Made by a program: the position numbers and the translations under genes
The notes under the pieces: generated by a model
The model's input: only the letters and a program-made list of their open reading frames with translations
The model's database searches: none
What the model was told of the DNA's origin: nothing
In this document: positions 8,776-17,349 of the stretch, piece by piece
Layout: each line of letters begins with the position of its first letter
Numbering within the stretch: the first letter of the stretch is position 1
DNA from: SKVR01 sp964453995
Lineage (GTDB): Bacteria > Bacteroidota > Bacteroidia > Bacteroidales > UBA7960
Assembly (NCBI GenBank): GCA_964453995.1
Contig: CAYVQC010000007.1
Span: 38,001 to 102,000, forward strand
Length of the DNA: 64,000 nt
Reading direction: 5' to 3'

Positions 8776-10053
8776 ATGCATGTAACCGATCCTTCCTACG
8801 CCCGCCAGCTGGACCAACAGGATACTCTTAAGAACTTCAGGGATAGATTTGTAAAAAACGATCCACGATTGATTTACCTTGATGGCAATTCCCTTGGCAT
8901 GTTGCCTGACAAAACCGGAAAGCACCTCAAAGATGTAGTAGAGCAAGAGTGGGGCAGAGGGCTTATAAGCAGCTGGAACAAAGGATGGTATGACAGGTCG
9001 CAACAAACGTCAGCATTGCTGGCCGCACTCATAGGAGCCCAACCTGATGAGGTAATCATTTGCGACAGCACTTCAGTAAATCTTTTCAAACTTGCCTTTG
9101 CAGCACTGAAGGTCCAGGAAGGACGCACCGGGATTGTAAGTGACAACCTCAATTTTCCCTCCGATATTTATCTGTTGCAGGGCCTGGTAGAACTATTTGG
9201 ACACCAACACACCCTGCACCTGGCAGAAAGCCATGATGACATAGGGGTAGATATGAAAACCCTTGAAAATCTTTTGGGAGAGGATACTGCACTGGCTACC
9301 TTTTCGCATGTGGCTTTCAAGAGTTCCTTTATGTATAATATGAAGGAGGTGACCCGCCTGGCTCATAAAAAGGGAGCCCTGGTATTGTGGGATCTGAGCC
9401 ATTCAACAGGAGCAGTACCTGTAGATCTTGGTGGCTCTGATGCTGATCTTGCCATAGGGTGCACTTATAAATACCTTAATGGTGGGCCAGGTGCCCCGGC
9501 ATTTCTTTACGTGCGCAAAGACCTGCAGCAAAAACTGAAATCTCCCATCTGGGGATGGTTTGGGCAGGATAACCCGTTTGATTTTAAGTTGGAATACTCT
9601 CCTGCGCCGGGCATAGAACGTTTTCTTGCCGGAACTCCGCCCGTTCTTTCTCTCTCAGCCCTTTTTCCTGCCCTGGAAATTGCTGAGGAGGCAGGGATGG
9701 CTGCCATCCGCGAAAAGAGCATTCAACAATCCACATATCTTATACAACTGGCCGATGAGGTCCTGGCACCGCTGGGTTTTCGTGTGGCTTCTCCCCGCAA
9801 TGCGCACGTGCGCGGATCTCATGTTTCCCTCGGCCATGAAGAAGCCTATCGTATTTGCAAGGCACTCATTGACCAAAATACTGGTAATTGGGTGGTAATA
9901 CCCGATTTTCGTGAACCCGACAATATTCGCCTGGGCATTGCACCATTGTACAATTCTTTCTCTGATATTTTTTATGCCATAATGGAAATGAAAAATATTG
10001 TGGAGCAAAGATGGTATGAAAAGTTTGCCCTAAACAAGGAGAAGGTTACCTGA
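8776..10053 (+). CDS. kynU: Kynureninase
   Basis: 425 residues, the usual kynureninase length. This fold-type I PLP enzyme splits kynurenine (or 3-hydroxykynurenine) to anthranilate (or 3-hydroxyanthranilate) plus alanine in tryptophan catabolism or NAD synthesis. Visible are YLDGNSLGMLP near the N-terminus, the helix WNKGWYDRS, the PLP-facing WDLSHSTGAVPVDL, the Schiff-base lysine K232 in GCTYKYLNGGPG, and IWGWFGQDNPFDF. No other kynurenine-pathway gene lies nearby. It starts 6 bp after the SGNH gene. The terminator beyond it fits the opposite gene better. Confidence 0.95.
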   Translation: MHVTDPSYARQLDQQDTLKNFRDRFVKNDPRLIYLDGNSLGMLPDKTGKHLKDVVEQEWGRGLISSWNKGWYDRSQQTSALLAALIGAQPDEVIICDSTSVNLFKLAFAALKVQEGRTGIVSDNLNFPSDIYLLQGLVELFGHQHTLHLAESHDDIGVDMKTLENLLGEDTALATFSHVAFKSSFMYNMKEVTRLAHKKGALVLWDLSHSTGAVPVDLGGSDADLAIGCTYKYLNGGPGAPAFLYVRKDLQQKLKSPIWGWFGQDNPFDFKLEYSPAPGIERFLAGTPPVLSLSALFPALEIAEEAGMAAIREKSIQQSTYLIQLADEVLAPLGFRVASPRNAHVRGSHVSLGHEEAYRICKALIDQNTGNWVVIPDFREPDNIRLGIAPLYNSFSDIFYAIMEMKNIVEQRWYEKFALNKEKVT

Positions 10054-10087
10054 ACAGGAGATTTTGTTTTATCTTTTTATTACAGGC

Positions 10088-10120
10088 AAAAAAACCACCG
10101 CTGTGCAAACAGCGATGGTT
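10088..10120 (-). terminator. Terminator of the saccharopine dehydrogenase gene
   Basis: Read on the minus strand, AACCATCGCTGT pairs with ACAGCGGTGGTT (12 bp, one G-U) around a 4-base loop and runs into eight T residues. It sits between the convergent kynU and saccharopine dehydrogenase genes. On the plus strand the stem has a C-A mismatch and no T tract, so it mainly serves the minus strand. Confidence 0.8.
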
Positions 10121-10148
10121 GGTGATTAGTCAATTATAAAAGCAAACT

Positions 10149-11486
10149 TTATTTGATGTTTTCACTTTCGGGCAATCCAAACTCTTCCACCATCCTGATG
10201 TCCATATCTTCCAGTTTGTCGAGTATGGGATTGTAGATACCAGGAATTACGGGTATATGAACACCTTTCTCTTTGATATCGCCACTGAGTATCATTTCCA
10301 CTCCTATGGCAGCAGGCAATGCCACAGTGCGGGCCACCGCTGTATTGGTAGTAAATGATCCGAAATCGAGCATGGAAGACTTGATTACTTCTTTGTTGCC
10401 ATCAGGATAGGCGGCAAGAAATACGTGTTGCATAGCCACCATGTCTCTTTCCTCACATCCCAGTTCCATTTTTTCAATCATCAGATCAGAAGTAATCTCA
10501 AAGGGAGTATCCTGTTGCCGGTTCATGGGGGTTGAATCGAAAAGTCCCAGCCATTCTATGGCTTTAATGGCATGTGAATCTTCAGGTATGCCCAGGTAGT
10601 CAGCAGCTTTTTGCTTAATATTCTCAGCAGATTTTTCACCAATAAGCATAGCGATCATATCGGCATAGGTTCTGGCTGTAAAATCATATGTATCGCTGGT
10701 AAGGAGTTTAAGGCCTTTAATAGCATCTAGGCTTTCGCACCAGCCGGGATGGCGGAAGGTTCCCCGCATCATGGTTTTGGTTTCCGGGATTCCGTAAAGT
10801 TCTATGTATGGTAAGCTATCGCGGTTGGGGTATATTTCCAGTTTTCCTACTTGGGGAAAATCGACAGACAAAGGATCCTTAAAGAGGTCTTCTGTGGGTA
10901 CTTCTACGATTTTGCCATGGCGCAGGTATTTTCCGTCATTGTTTCCGGCCATTACCACCCCTTTGGGGCTCCATGAGAATTTGTATTTGAAAGGATTATT
11001 GGCTGCTTCGGGTGCAGGCAATGCGCCGCAAATGGAGTAAAACTCCTCTATGCTTCCTCCTTTGCCATGCACATGGTCAATGATGCGCATTGCACTCATG
11101 TGGTCGATACCGGGGTCGAGGCCCAATTCGTTGAGGATGATAATACCTGCATCAATGGCATTTTGATGCAGAGCTTTCATTTCAGGCTTTACATAAGAGG
11201 TAGTAACCATGTTTTTTTTGTGGGCAATACATTTTTCAGCCACCATAATGTGGTGCACCCAGGGAAGAAGGCTCACGGTCAGATCATGCTCCCGGATCAT
11301 ATTATCAAGCTCGTGCTGCTGATCTACAGTCCATGAAACTGCTGTTCCATTAGGATGTTTGGCAATCATATCTTCAGCCTTGGATTTGGTTCGAGTGGCT
11401 ACGGTAACCTGGTAATTTTTTTCAAGCAAATAGGTGACGATGGGTTTAACTACCAATCCTGCACCCAGGATGAGAACTTTTTGCAT
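10149..11486 (-). CDS. Saccharopine dehydrogenase (glutamate-forming)
   Basis: 445 residues. The N-terminus is a Rossmann NAD(P) fold (KVLILGAGLVVKPIV), followed by DLTVSLLPWVHH and the characteristic ILNELGLDPGIDHMSAM segment of the Lys9/AASS C-terminal enzyme, with the substrate domain (SWSPKGVVMAG) after it. The reaction is saccharopine + NAD(P)+ to aminoadipate semialdehyde + glutamate. The gene lies 89 bp after the lysine-ketoglutarate reductase gene on the same strand, so the two steps that animals fuse into one AASS polypeptide are encoded here by an adjacent pair. A strong terminator follows. The most likely role is lysine degradation. Confidence 0.93.
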   Translation of the reverse strand: MQKVLILGAGLVVKPIVTYLLEKNYQVTVATRTKSKAEDMIAKHPNGTAVSWTVDQQHELDNMIREHDLTVSLLPWVHHIMVAEKCIAHKKNMVTTSYVKPEMKALHQNAIDAGIIILNELGLDPGIDHMSAMRIIDHVHGKGGSIEEFYSICGALPAPEAANNPFKYKFSWSPKGVVMAGNNDGKYLRHGKIVEVPTEDLFKDPLSVDFPQVGKLEIYPNRDSLPYIELYGIPETKTMMRGTFRHPGWCESLDAIKGLKLLTSDTYDFTARTYADMIAMLIGEKSAENIKQKAADYLGIPEDSHAIKAIEWLGLFDSTPMNRQQDTPFEITSDLMIEKMELGCEERDMVAMQHVFLAAYPDGNKEVIKSSMLDFGSFTTNTAVARTVALPAAIGVEMILSGDIKEKGVHIPVIPGIYNPILDKLEDMDIRMVEEFGLPESENIK

Positions 11487-11575
11487 AGGCTTAGTTTTGA
11501 ATTTAAGGGAATTTTGATTGGATTTAAGATTGCATAATTATATAGGTTATTTTAATATGTGTAACTGTGGAATTA

Positions 11576-12886
11576 TTAAATATATTGATGAATGTATTCG
11601 TAGTCCGTTGTTAGTTTTCCTTTGTGCAGGATCATGGCCTTTTTGATGGCCTGTGGCAGTTTCAGCTGATCGAAAGAGTCACTATATTCAGCTTCGGCAA
11701 TGGATTTGATAAACCCAACAAGGGCATCGCCAAAAGCCTCTGAAGAATCCCTGGGCAACTCGCTCGGGAGGATGTCTACGGCCATTACGAGCAAGCCGTT
11801 GCCTTTAAATCCCATGGTAGGTTTACCTGTTTCGGGGTTATAGACAAAAACAGGATCTTCTATTTCCGTTCCCTTGTGTGTAAATTCAATGGAACCATTG
11901 GGGTCGCAGGTTACATCGCCCACTACTTTTATTTTTGGTTCACCATTTTTATATAGATTTGAAACAAAGGCTTTGGTAAAGATTCTTGGATAGCGATCAT
12001 CCCAGTACATACAGTTCATAAGAATAGTAAGATGAGGGATATATTGTTCAAAGTTATTTTCGTATTCTTCCGGATGCTGGTAATAGTGCTGAAGTTCGAA
12101 GGTTTGGTTGTTGTCTTTGGGTTTGCTGATGTGCTTTTCCTTGAATACGACCTTGTAGAGAACATTGTTTGGAAGGTCTTTTCTACGGGCCACATCGCCC
12201 AGCTCCTCAGGTGTAATTTCCTTAATAGGAAGCAATGCAGCAATCTCCTGTGCTCCCATGGAGACATTTCCATAGCCTGTAAAACCGATGGTAAGCGGGC
12301 TTAACGCTTCGGGAAGGCCGTTGCGGGCAATTTCCATTCCTACCGCAGAAATTTCCTTTTTGGCCTCATCGAGAGAATCGTATCGGCAAGACTGTTTGAT
12401 CTTCAGGAAGGGATTATTTTCAAAACCTTGCTCCTGAAGCCGTTGGCCCAGGCTCCACAGGGAGTTGATCATACCTGCCAATCCGGCGTATTTACCAAAA
12501 AAGATCAGGCGTTTGTTCTGATCATCAGCCACTTTTTCGTAATCTATCAGGTTGCAGCCCAACTCCATCATACGTTTCAGCATGGGCATATTGTATGGCT
12601 GCCCCTTTATTACGTGCGAAAAGAAAATGTAGGTTTTACCGGGTTCAAAATAATCTGCCGGTATTTCTTTCACACCCATGATCACAGGACAATCCCTGAG
12701 GTCAGCTGATACAGTTGCACCGGCTGCTTCATATTCGGCATCGCTGAAAATCCGTTTGGGCGATGATTGAACTACAAACTCAAGATGATGATTGTTGATG
12801 AGCTTTTTGATGTGTGTGGGTGTAAGGGGGGTGCGGCGTTCTGCAGTATACTTGTCTTCGTGCCTGATGCCAATTTTTACACTCAT
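11576..12886 (-). CDS. Lysine-ketoglutarate reductase (saccharopine-forming; AASS N-terminal type)
   Basis: 436 residues. The start is typical of the AlaDH/PNT-like saccharopine dehydrogenase family: KIGIRHEDKYTAERRTPLTP, where R and K residues bind the substrate. YIFFSHVIKGQPYNMPMLK and LIDYEKVAD are close to the eukaryotic LKR domain. A Rossmann segment (IGFTGYGNVSMGAQEIAALL) carries the nucleotide-binding glycines. It condenses lysine and 2-oxoglutarate with NADPH to saccharopine. The next gene oxidises saccharopine, forming a two-gene lysine catabolic operon. A TAGGTTTG element 42 bp upstream is a likely promoter. Confidence 0.92.
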   Translation of the reverse strand: MSVKIGIRHEDKYTAERRTPLTPTHIKKLINNHHLEFVVQSSPKRIFSDAEYEAAGATVSADLRDCPVIMGVKEIPADYFEPGKTYIFFSHVIKGQPYNMPMLKRMMELGCNLIDYEKVADDQNKRLIFFGKYAGLAGMINSLWSLGQRLQEQGFENNPFLKIKQSCRYDSLDEAKKEISAVGMEIARNGLPEALSPLTIGFTGYGNVSMGAQEIAALLPIKEITPEELGDVARRKDLPNNVLYKVVFKEKHISKPKDNNQTFELQHYYQHPEEYENNFEQYIPHLTILMNCMYWDDRYPRIFTKAFVSNLYKNGEPKIKVVGDVTCDPNGSIEFTHKGTEIEDPVFVYNPETGKPTMGFKGNGLLVMAVDILPSELPRDSSEAFGDALVGFIKSIAEAEYSDSFDQLKLPQAIKKAMILHKGKLTTDYEYIHQYI

Positions 12887-12927
12887 AACTTGCTTTGGTT
12901 TATCAATTACTACTTTTTTTCAAAGGG

Positions 12928-12935
12928 CAAACCTA
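12928..12935 (-). promoter_or_regulatory. Bacteroidota -7 element of the lysine operon
   Basis: TAGGTTTG on the minus strand matches TAnnTTTG exactly, 42 bp before the start of lysine-ketoglutarate reductase. No clear TTG was found at the -33 position. Confidence 0.45.
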
Positions 12936-13218
12936 CATAATTTTTGTCAGTATTTGAACGCCCGAATGTGAAAATATTTTCGTAATAAATTATATCTGTT
13001 AAAAATATAACATCAGGTTTTTCTGTTTGCCAAAAAATCCTTTCTTCCAGTTTCAGGTTTCCCAATCATAAAACAGCGTAATAAATAAACTGCCCAATCA
13101 CAACATGTAACAAAAGATGGTTACTATCAATTCCTGCCGGGTAATTGCATTTCATGCCTCCAGGAATATATTTGAGGCGGGAAAACAAGCAACATTTATA
13201 CATTTTAGATCAATTCCT

Positions 13219-13226
13219 TACCTTTG
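13219..13226 (+). promoter_or_regulatory. Bacteroidota -7 element of the HAD phosphatase gene
   Basis: TACCTTTG followed by C matches TAnnTTTG, 37 bp before the ATG. The -33 element is weak. Confidence 0.45.
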
Positions 13227-13263
13227 CTGTCCTGCTGAATTTACTCCATTATAAGTGTAAAAC

Positions 13264-14052
13264 ATGATTCGACTGATAGCCACGGACCTTGACGGTACCT
13301 TACTTGATGATAATAAAAATATTCACCCTTCCTTTTGGGAGATTCACAGAGAGCTTTCTCAAAAAGGTGTGAAATTTATTGCAGCCAGTGGCCGGCAGTA
13401 TTATACATTGAAAAAGCAATTCGATCCTGTTTTGGATCAGATTATATTGCTTGCCGAGAACGGTACCTTCGTAAAACATGGCAGTGAGGAGCTCTTTGTA
13501 AACTCAATGCCCCTTGAAGATGCCCGCTTTTTCCTGCAAAAAGCCAGGAAGGTGCCCAATGCCGATGTGATCTTCTGCGGTAAGAATTCTGCTTATGTAG
13601 AAAGCGACAATAGCTCATTCTGGAAGGATGCAGTACAATATTACGAGAGGATAGAAAGAGTGGATGACCTGCTGGAAGTTGAAGATACCGTTCTCAAAGT
13701 TACCCTGTGGGATCATGGCAGTGCTGAAGAAAACTCCTATAGGTATTTCCGAGAGTATGAAGGGCAGTTTAAGGTAGCTGTTGCCGGCGATGTGTGGCTC
13801 GACATTACCCATAAAAATGCCAGCAAAGGAATTGCCATTGCGAGGATACAACAGATGTACGGGATATCCCCCCGGGAAACACTGGTTTTTGGTGACTACC
13901 TTAATGATCTGGACATGATGGGAGCGGGCTATTACAGCTATGCCATGAAGAATGCCCATCCCAGGATTGCAGAGCTATCACGGTTTAAAACCCGCTTTGA
14001 TAACAACAACAATGGTGTAGTGGAAACCATTAGGGAATTGTTTGGTATCTAA
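13264..14052 (+). CDS. Cof-type HAD-IIB hydrolase
   Basis: 262 residues. It shows all HAD motifs: motif I DLDGTLLDDNK (nucleophile and acid Asp), motif II AASGRQY, motif III lysine in KNASKGIAI, and motif IV VFGDYLNDLDMM. The HAD-IIB cap lies between motifs II and III, as in YidA/Cof phosphatases, which dephosphorylate sugar phosphates and related small phosphates in the cytoplasm. The substrate cannot be predicted. It is a single-gene unit with its own promoter element; the KamA-family gene converges on it. Confidence 0.92.
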   Translation: MIRLIATDLDGTLLDDNKNIHPSFWEIHRELSQKGVKFIAASGRQYYTLKKQFDPVLDQIILLAENGTFVKHGSEELFVNSMPLEDARFFLQKARKVPNADVIFCGKNSAYVESDNSSFWKDAVQYYERIERVDDLLEVEDTVLKVTLWDHGSAEENSYRYFREYEGQFKVAVAGDVWLDITHKNASKGIAIARIQQMYGISPRETLVFGDYLNDLDMMGAGYYSYAMKNAHPRIAELSRFKTRFDNNNNGVVETIRELFGI

Positions 14053-14132
14053 GGCGTTGTTGTAGTGTAAATTATTGTCTGTCTTTTCTGATGGTGGCAA
14101 AATTTTTACCGAATCAGATACCTTTCTCTCTT

Positions 14133-16079
14133 TTAATAATAAAACCAAATGTTCCTGTAGTCCCTTATATTCTCTCCCCGCGCAGCCAGTTCTTCAAGGT
14201 AGTCGTAAATGGGGACATCCACATAATTGTAGGGAGGCACAGGCTGGATATTCTTTTCCCAGGGATGAAACTCATATACTCTGGCCCCGCTGGGCAGGAT
14301 CATCACCAGGCGATGGTCCTGCCAGGCCATGAGTTGGTTCTTACCCAATTTGGGAACATTAAAAACCGGTTCGTCGGTACGGTCGAGTCCTGGCAATAAG
14401 CGGGCCTCTTCTTTTCTTTCCTGCAGAATGCGGGCAATGGGTACCATATACCTGCGTGTTTCTTCTTTTCCCTTCATGTTAAAGGTGTAGTAGGGATCTA
14501 CTCCAATGGCTTTAAGATCGAGACGTAGTTTTACGGTTTCAAACCGTCTTGAATTTTCCACCGTAAATACTTCCTGGTTGTAAACCATCATTCCGGCCTG
14601 GCGAATGCGTTGCACTGCGGCCATGGCTTCGGGTGTAACTTCATAGTTGTGTATAAAGTGGGTAATGATACTGATCTGCCGTTTTCCGGGGATCTGGAAA
14701 GCAGCGATCATATCTACAAACTCCTTATTCCAGCGTTGGGGAAGCACTACGGGAGTTCTTGATCCCAGTCTGATACGGTAAACCTGCTTTTTTGAAGTGA
14801 TCTGTGTGAGGATCTCTTTGAGCGTATTTGTGTTCATTACACAAGGGTCGCCGCCGGTAATAAGTACATCACCCACCGCCGGGTTTTCGTCCAGCCATTG
14901 CAGGGCATGCCTGATCTCTTCTTTCAATGCCATTGCTTTGGGGTCGAGCACTTCATCAATTTCCCAGTTTCGCTGGCAGTAAACGCATATCTGTGCACAG
15001 GTATTATAAGGTTTTAAGATGGCAATTCCCGGATACCGACGGGTTACAAGGTCTACCGGAGATGTGTCGTGCTCACCCATGAAATCAAATTGAATCCCAC
15101 GGTTTTCTTTACTTTCAATAAGTGCATCCACATAATCGGGTGGAGGAATTACCTGTGCGCGCACAGCGTGGTCATAGCCAATATTGAGCTTACTGTCCAT
15201 CAGGCTCAGGTAATAGGGCGTTATACCAAAAGGGATTTTGTTTTTTGCTGCCCGGTCTATGGCGTGGCGTTGCTCCTCAGTGAGCTCGATGAGCTCTATG
15301 AGGGGGGCTGCATCTTTGATCACATGCTTGAGATGCCATTGGTAGTTGTCCCAATCTTTTTCTTCGGCATTGAAATACTTCAGAATTCTTTTTTTGTTTG
15401 CTTTGCGCCAGTTTATTACTTCTTCTTCCAGTCCGCTGGGATATTTGCGAAGGTACTTCTGCATATTGGAGGAGAGTTCATTGAGTATGCTGGTGCGTGC
15501 CTCCGATGCCGCCCTTCCTGATAACTGCAGAAAATCCGGGATTCCTTTTTTAGCTTGTTTGCTCTCGAAATAGATGTTTGACCGGCCTTCTATCCCCCTG
15601 AATAAGTTGATAAACTCAAGGATAAAGCCAGGAGAAGCATTTGTATCGTTCTCAGTGCCATTTGTTTTTTGTTCTTTGCGGGCCAGTTTCAGCAACAGGT
15701 CAAGGGCTGAAAATTCTGTACGGTATTCATTTACAGGGCCTATGATGCTTTTTAAAACCCTTATGGCTTCACGCACGGTTGATTTTTCAAGGATGTGCAG
15801 ATCATTGTCAACATCAAAGATTCTTCTTTCAGCTTTTTCCAGGTAGGAATAGATGCTTTCGCGTACACTTTCCAGGTCAGAGGCATTTTTCAGGATATCA
15901 CTGATGGCAGGACTAGCCTCCCACAATCTCTCCAGGTAAGCATCAATGTTTACCTGGAACTTAGGTTTTACTGTGTCTACAGCATCGGTAAACACATCGT
16001 CAATGATCCTGGTTTGTAGTACCAATTTCTCTGGTTTTTGGGGAGAGGTTTTTTTTCGGGCGGTTTTTGGCTTTTGCAT
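14133..16079 (-). CDS. KamA-family radical SAM protein with a long N-terminal extension
   Basis: 648 residues, against about 420 for lysine 2,3-aminomutase. Residues 1 to about 235 are a basic, helical extension of unknown role. The KamA-like part begins near W243 (WDNYQWHLKHVI). The 4Fe-4S/SAM cysteines are C361, C365 and C368 (CAQICVYC), followed by VGDVLITGGDP. Near the C-terminus, where KamA has its PLP lysine in a PGGGGK loop, this protein has PKLGKN (K580), and the aspartate-containing substrate segment of lysine mutases is not recognisable. The radical SAM assignment is firm; activity on lysine is not. The nearby saccharopine genes make an amino-acid substrate tempting but unproven. 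Confidence 0.82.
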   Translation of the reverse strand: MQKPKTARKKTSPQKPEKLVLQTRIIDDVFTDAVDTVKPKFQVNIDAYLERLWEASPAISDILKNASDLESVRESIYSYLEKAERRIFDVDNDLHILEKSTVREAIRVLKSIIGPVNEYRTEFSALDLLLKLARKEQKTNGTENDTNASPGFILEFINLFRGIEGRSNIYFESKQAKKGIPDFLQLSGRAASEARTSILNELSSNMQKYLRKYPSGLEEEVINWRKANKKRILKYFNAEEKDWDNYQWHLKHVIKDAAPLIELIELTEEQRHAIDRAAKNKIPFGITPYYLSLMDSKLNIGYDHAVRAQVIPPPDYVDALIESKENRGIQFDFMGEHDTSPVDLVTRRYPGIAILKPYNTCAQICVYCQRNWEIDEVLDPKAMALKEEIRHALQWLDENPAVGDVLITGGDPCVMNTNTLKEILTQITSKKQVYRIRLGSRTPVVLPQRWNKEFVDMIAAFQIPGKRQISIITHFIHNYEVTPEAMAAVQRIRQAGMMVYNQEVFTVENSRRFETVKLRLDLKAIGVDPYYTFNMKGKEETRRYMVPIARILQERKEEARLLPGLDRTDEPVFNVPKLGKNQLMAWQDHRLVMILPSGARVYEFHPWEKNIQPVPPYNYVDVPIYDYLEELAARGENIRDYRNIWFYY

Positions 16080-16222
16080 AACGGTAGGTTTGGTTTTTAT
16101 TTGGCTTTTTATTGCCGGAGTTACAACCCGGGCTTGGTGGGCAAAGTACTAATTTTTTTACAAAATGGAAAGGAAAACCCTGATTATATTTCACTTAGAC
16201 TGCAGGCAGGATGAGGATAAAC

Positions 16223-16268
16223 ACAAAAACCCCATGACTATAATCTGCAAAATGCAGGAGCCATGGGG
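16223..16268 (-). terminator. Terminator of the adhesin/OmpA/SprF operon
   Basis: On the minus strand CCCCATG pairs with CATGGGG, with a small inner CTGCA/TGCAG stem, and the structure is followed by TTTTTGTGTTT. It is about 90 bp beyond the PorP/SprF stop codon. Confidence 0.6.
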
Positions 16269-16355
16269 AATATTTTGAATGTATCTTTTTGCAAGATAAT
16301 CCTGCCAGTGCTTACAACTCGTTAACTGGCTTTTTTGCTAAAGATGCAGTAGATA

Positions 16356-17276
16356 CTAGTTAAAGATTCGTGGAGTTTTTGGAGTAACGCGGGTTTTGTT
16401 AAAACCCTCAAAAGCTGAACTGATCATGATTTCGTGTGATCCACCGTTGTAGCCGCGTGATACACCTACAGCATAGTCGTAAGCATATCCCACCTTAATA
16501 TCAGGGGTAATGCTGTAGCCTACCATAGCCGATACAGCATCGCCCAATCTGTATGAAAATCCACCCCAGAGCATATCATCATAATAAGCCAGTATATTAA
16601 TATCGAACTGTGTCACAAACCAGCTGCTTTTAAAAAGTAAATAAGGTTGAATATCTACAGCGGGAAAAATATCTTCAAAAAGGTACTTGCCATAAAGGTA
16701 AAAGTGCCGGGGGGTATAATCAATGGTAGAGGCTTCTGCAGAGCGATACAGGTGTGTTACGGCAAAACCAACAGTAAGATTGGGATCAAGATATTCGACT
16801 CCGAAATTAAAGTCAGGTTTGAGGAAACTCTCCTTTCCGTAAAATGCATTTGGATCTACCATATTATCGTATTGCAGACCTGTTCCATCAATGGTTCGGT
16901 TTACAATCCCAGCCCCCAATCCAAAGGTAAGGCTGGATAATACACCTACCTGTACCGGAAAAGCATATAATGCCCGGGCAGTAAGGAAAGATTCATATCC
17001 CAGCCTGTCGTAAATCACATTGATACCTACACCGCCAAAAAGCTCCTGTACATAAGTACTAGCGTTCAGTGCCTGGGTTGATGGTGCATTTTCCCAACCC
17101 ACCCACTGCTGGCGTGCCACCAGAGATGTATTGATTGTATTTGAGATTTTGATAGCAGCAGGATTAAATATCAGCTCGTTAAACATGTATTGGCTGAAAT
17201 GCACATCATTTTGCGATTTTCCGGAAAATTGCACAAACAGGGTAATAATGGTCAGTAGTGTTAGTGTTTTTTTCAT
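16356..17276 (-). CDS. PorP/SprF family type IX secretion outer-membrane protein
   Basis: 306 residues. After a signal peptide (TLLTIITLFVQFSGKS), the family opening QNDVHFSQYMFNELIFNPAA is clear, followed by alternating amphipathic strands of an outer-membrane beta-barrel, with RQQWVGWENAPSTQ typical of PorP/SprF. In Flavobacterium, SprF is required to export the adhesin SprB, and PorP/SprF-like proteins pair with cargo bearing type B C-terminal domains. Here it is the third gene after just such a giant adhesin and an OmpA protein, so it is probably the dedicated outer-membrane partner of that adhesin. A terminator follows. Confidence 0.93.
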   Translation of the reverse strand: MKKTLTLLTIITLFVQFSGKSQNDVHFSQYMFNELIFNPAAIKISNTINTSLVARQQWVGWENAPSTQALNASTYVQELFGGVGINVIYDRLGYESFLTARALYAFPVQVGVLSSLTFGLGAGIVNRTIDGTGLQYDNMVDPNAFYGKESFLKPDFNFGVEYLDPNLTVGFAVTHLYRSAEASTIDYTPRHFYLYGKYLFEDIFPAVDIQPYLLFKSSWFVTQFDINILAYYDDMLWGGFSYRLGDAVSAMVGYSITPDIKVGYAYDYAVGVSRGYNGGSHEIMISSAFEGFNKTRVTPKTPRIFN

Positions 17277-17349
17277 AATCCAAACTTTTTAATAAATATA
17301 TCCTGTTACTGCATTCAAGTGGTGTGGAAATGATGATAACAGGTTTTTC

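Larger units (their letters stand above)
12887..13263. other. 377-bp divergent intergenic region
   Basis: AT-rich region between the divergently read lysine-ketoglutarate reductase and HAD phosphatase genes. It holds a -7-like element for each direction (listed separately). No small gene or structured RNA was recognised. Confidence 0.6.
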
